This document shows, in pieces, positions 63,304 to 64,000 of a stretch of DNA of 64,000 bases. The stretch spans positions 98,961,322 to 99,025,321 of the forward strand of contig OZ023274.1 of NCBI GenBank assembly GCA_964007475.1. The letters run 5' to 3'. Under the pieces are notes generated by a model. It was not told the origin of the DNA. It ran no database searches and saw only the letters and a list, made by a program, of their open reading frames with translations. Made by a program: the position numbers and the translations under genes. Numbering within the stretch: the stretch's first letter is position 1; every line of letters begins with the position of its first letter. Origin of the DNA: Hybos culiciformis (Eukaryota; Arthropoda; Insecta; Diptera; Hybotidae).

Positions 63304-64000
63304 CTAAAAGGAAATGTTTTAAATATTATTGGCGTAATAAAAACGAAATTAAAGTTTTTCGATAATTTTAATAAAGTTCATGAGAATATAAATGATAAAT
63401 ATTAATTAAAAAACAATAAAACGGCAAAACAAATGTTAGTTGTCTTATGGGTTTGATAGAAGGTTATTTTTTTTGAATATTGATTCAATCAAGTTCGGAT
63501 ATTTTGTGACTTTACAGAATATTGAAACTGATTTCAGGAATTTTTCTACGAGATTAAAGTCAAAGTTTGAATTTCCATCAACAAGTTTGGACAAATACGT
63601 ATTAAAAATAATTTTATTTATGTAGATGGGATTTAAAAAATATCTTAAGAGCAACTAATATTTTTTAAATGTATATATATGCATATGTACCTCTTAGTAC
63701 ATGTAAGTACCAATATGTAATTTAACTGGTGTTGAATTTTGTTATCAACTATTTTAAATTTATCACCTTGACAAGGAATAAAAAAAAATCTAAAAACTCT
63801 GACTGTTTCAATTAGGTATTCCGAATCATTTTTTTTTTTAAATTCAAATCATAGGGTAAAAAAATTCTGGTTCAAAAAATGTTTGCAATAAAATAATATC
63901 AACATTTTGGAAAAGTGTGCAACTAAATTAATTTCATTAATTTTTATAATATCATAAAAAATGCGTTTTATGTTAATGATCCGTTAAAAAGCTTTTTGTT
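63304..64000. other. Intron of the ASAP gene
   Basis: AT-rich DNA upstream of the penultimate ASAP exon, up to the window edge. No further exon was found. Short frames on both strands at 63440-63654 lack splice context. Confidence 0.5.

Overview
This 64-kb window looks like nuclear DNA of an insect. It is very AT-rich, with spliced genes, GT-AG introns from under 100 bp to over 6 kb, dispersed transposable elements and short ACCTACCT/GTAGGTAG runs. There is no ribosomal RNA, no operon-like packing and no bacterial signal. The order of insect cannot be fixed from the sequence alone. Gene models were assembled by hand from splice sites, reading phase and family knowledge.

Layout, left to right. 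(1) 1-5955, minus strand: the 5' part of an unrecognised gene leaving the window on the left. (2) 7746-9038, minus: TMEM208, complete in five exons. (3) 10353-16823, plus: a PP6 regulatory subunit of the SAPS family (PPP6R; Drosophila fiery mountain), complete in 13 exons. It carries a 279-bp tandem duplication over the start of exon 8 and a perfect 60-bp inverted repeat in intron 2. (4) 16824-22804: a gene-poor AT-rich stretch ending in a 963-bp Foldback-like element with 9-bp target-site duplications. (5) 23101-25229, plus: TAF5, two coding exons. (6) 25578-27192, minus: PEX11, convergent with TAF5. (7) 27500-37200: a repeat block with a hairpin, a 220-bp tandem array and two hAT-type elements. 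Each hAT element holds a nested inverted-repeat element, and three of the four insertions or flanks are dated by clean 8-bp duplications. (8) 38171-41509, minus: an unrecognised gene with four copies of a ~38-residue module and two alternative last exons, one of which encodes a hydrophobic tail anchor. (9) 44520-56200, minus: glycogenin, six exons, with a tiny first coding exon and a large Asn-rich exon. (10) 58358-59562: a non-autonomous Helitron. (11) 62599-64000, minus: the last two exons of an ASAP-type Arf GAP, which continues off the right edge.

Most genes are unrelated housekeeping loci (ER targeting, PP6 phosphatase, TFIID/SAGA, peroxisome division, glycogen priming, Arf/membrane remodelling), so no shared pathway is implied. 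The part that best fits an undescribed system is the repeat-module gene at 38-41.5 kb, because reading phase supports a switch between a soluble and a membrane-anchored C-terminus.
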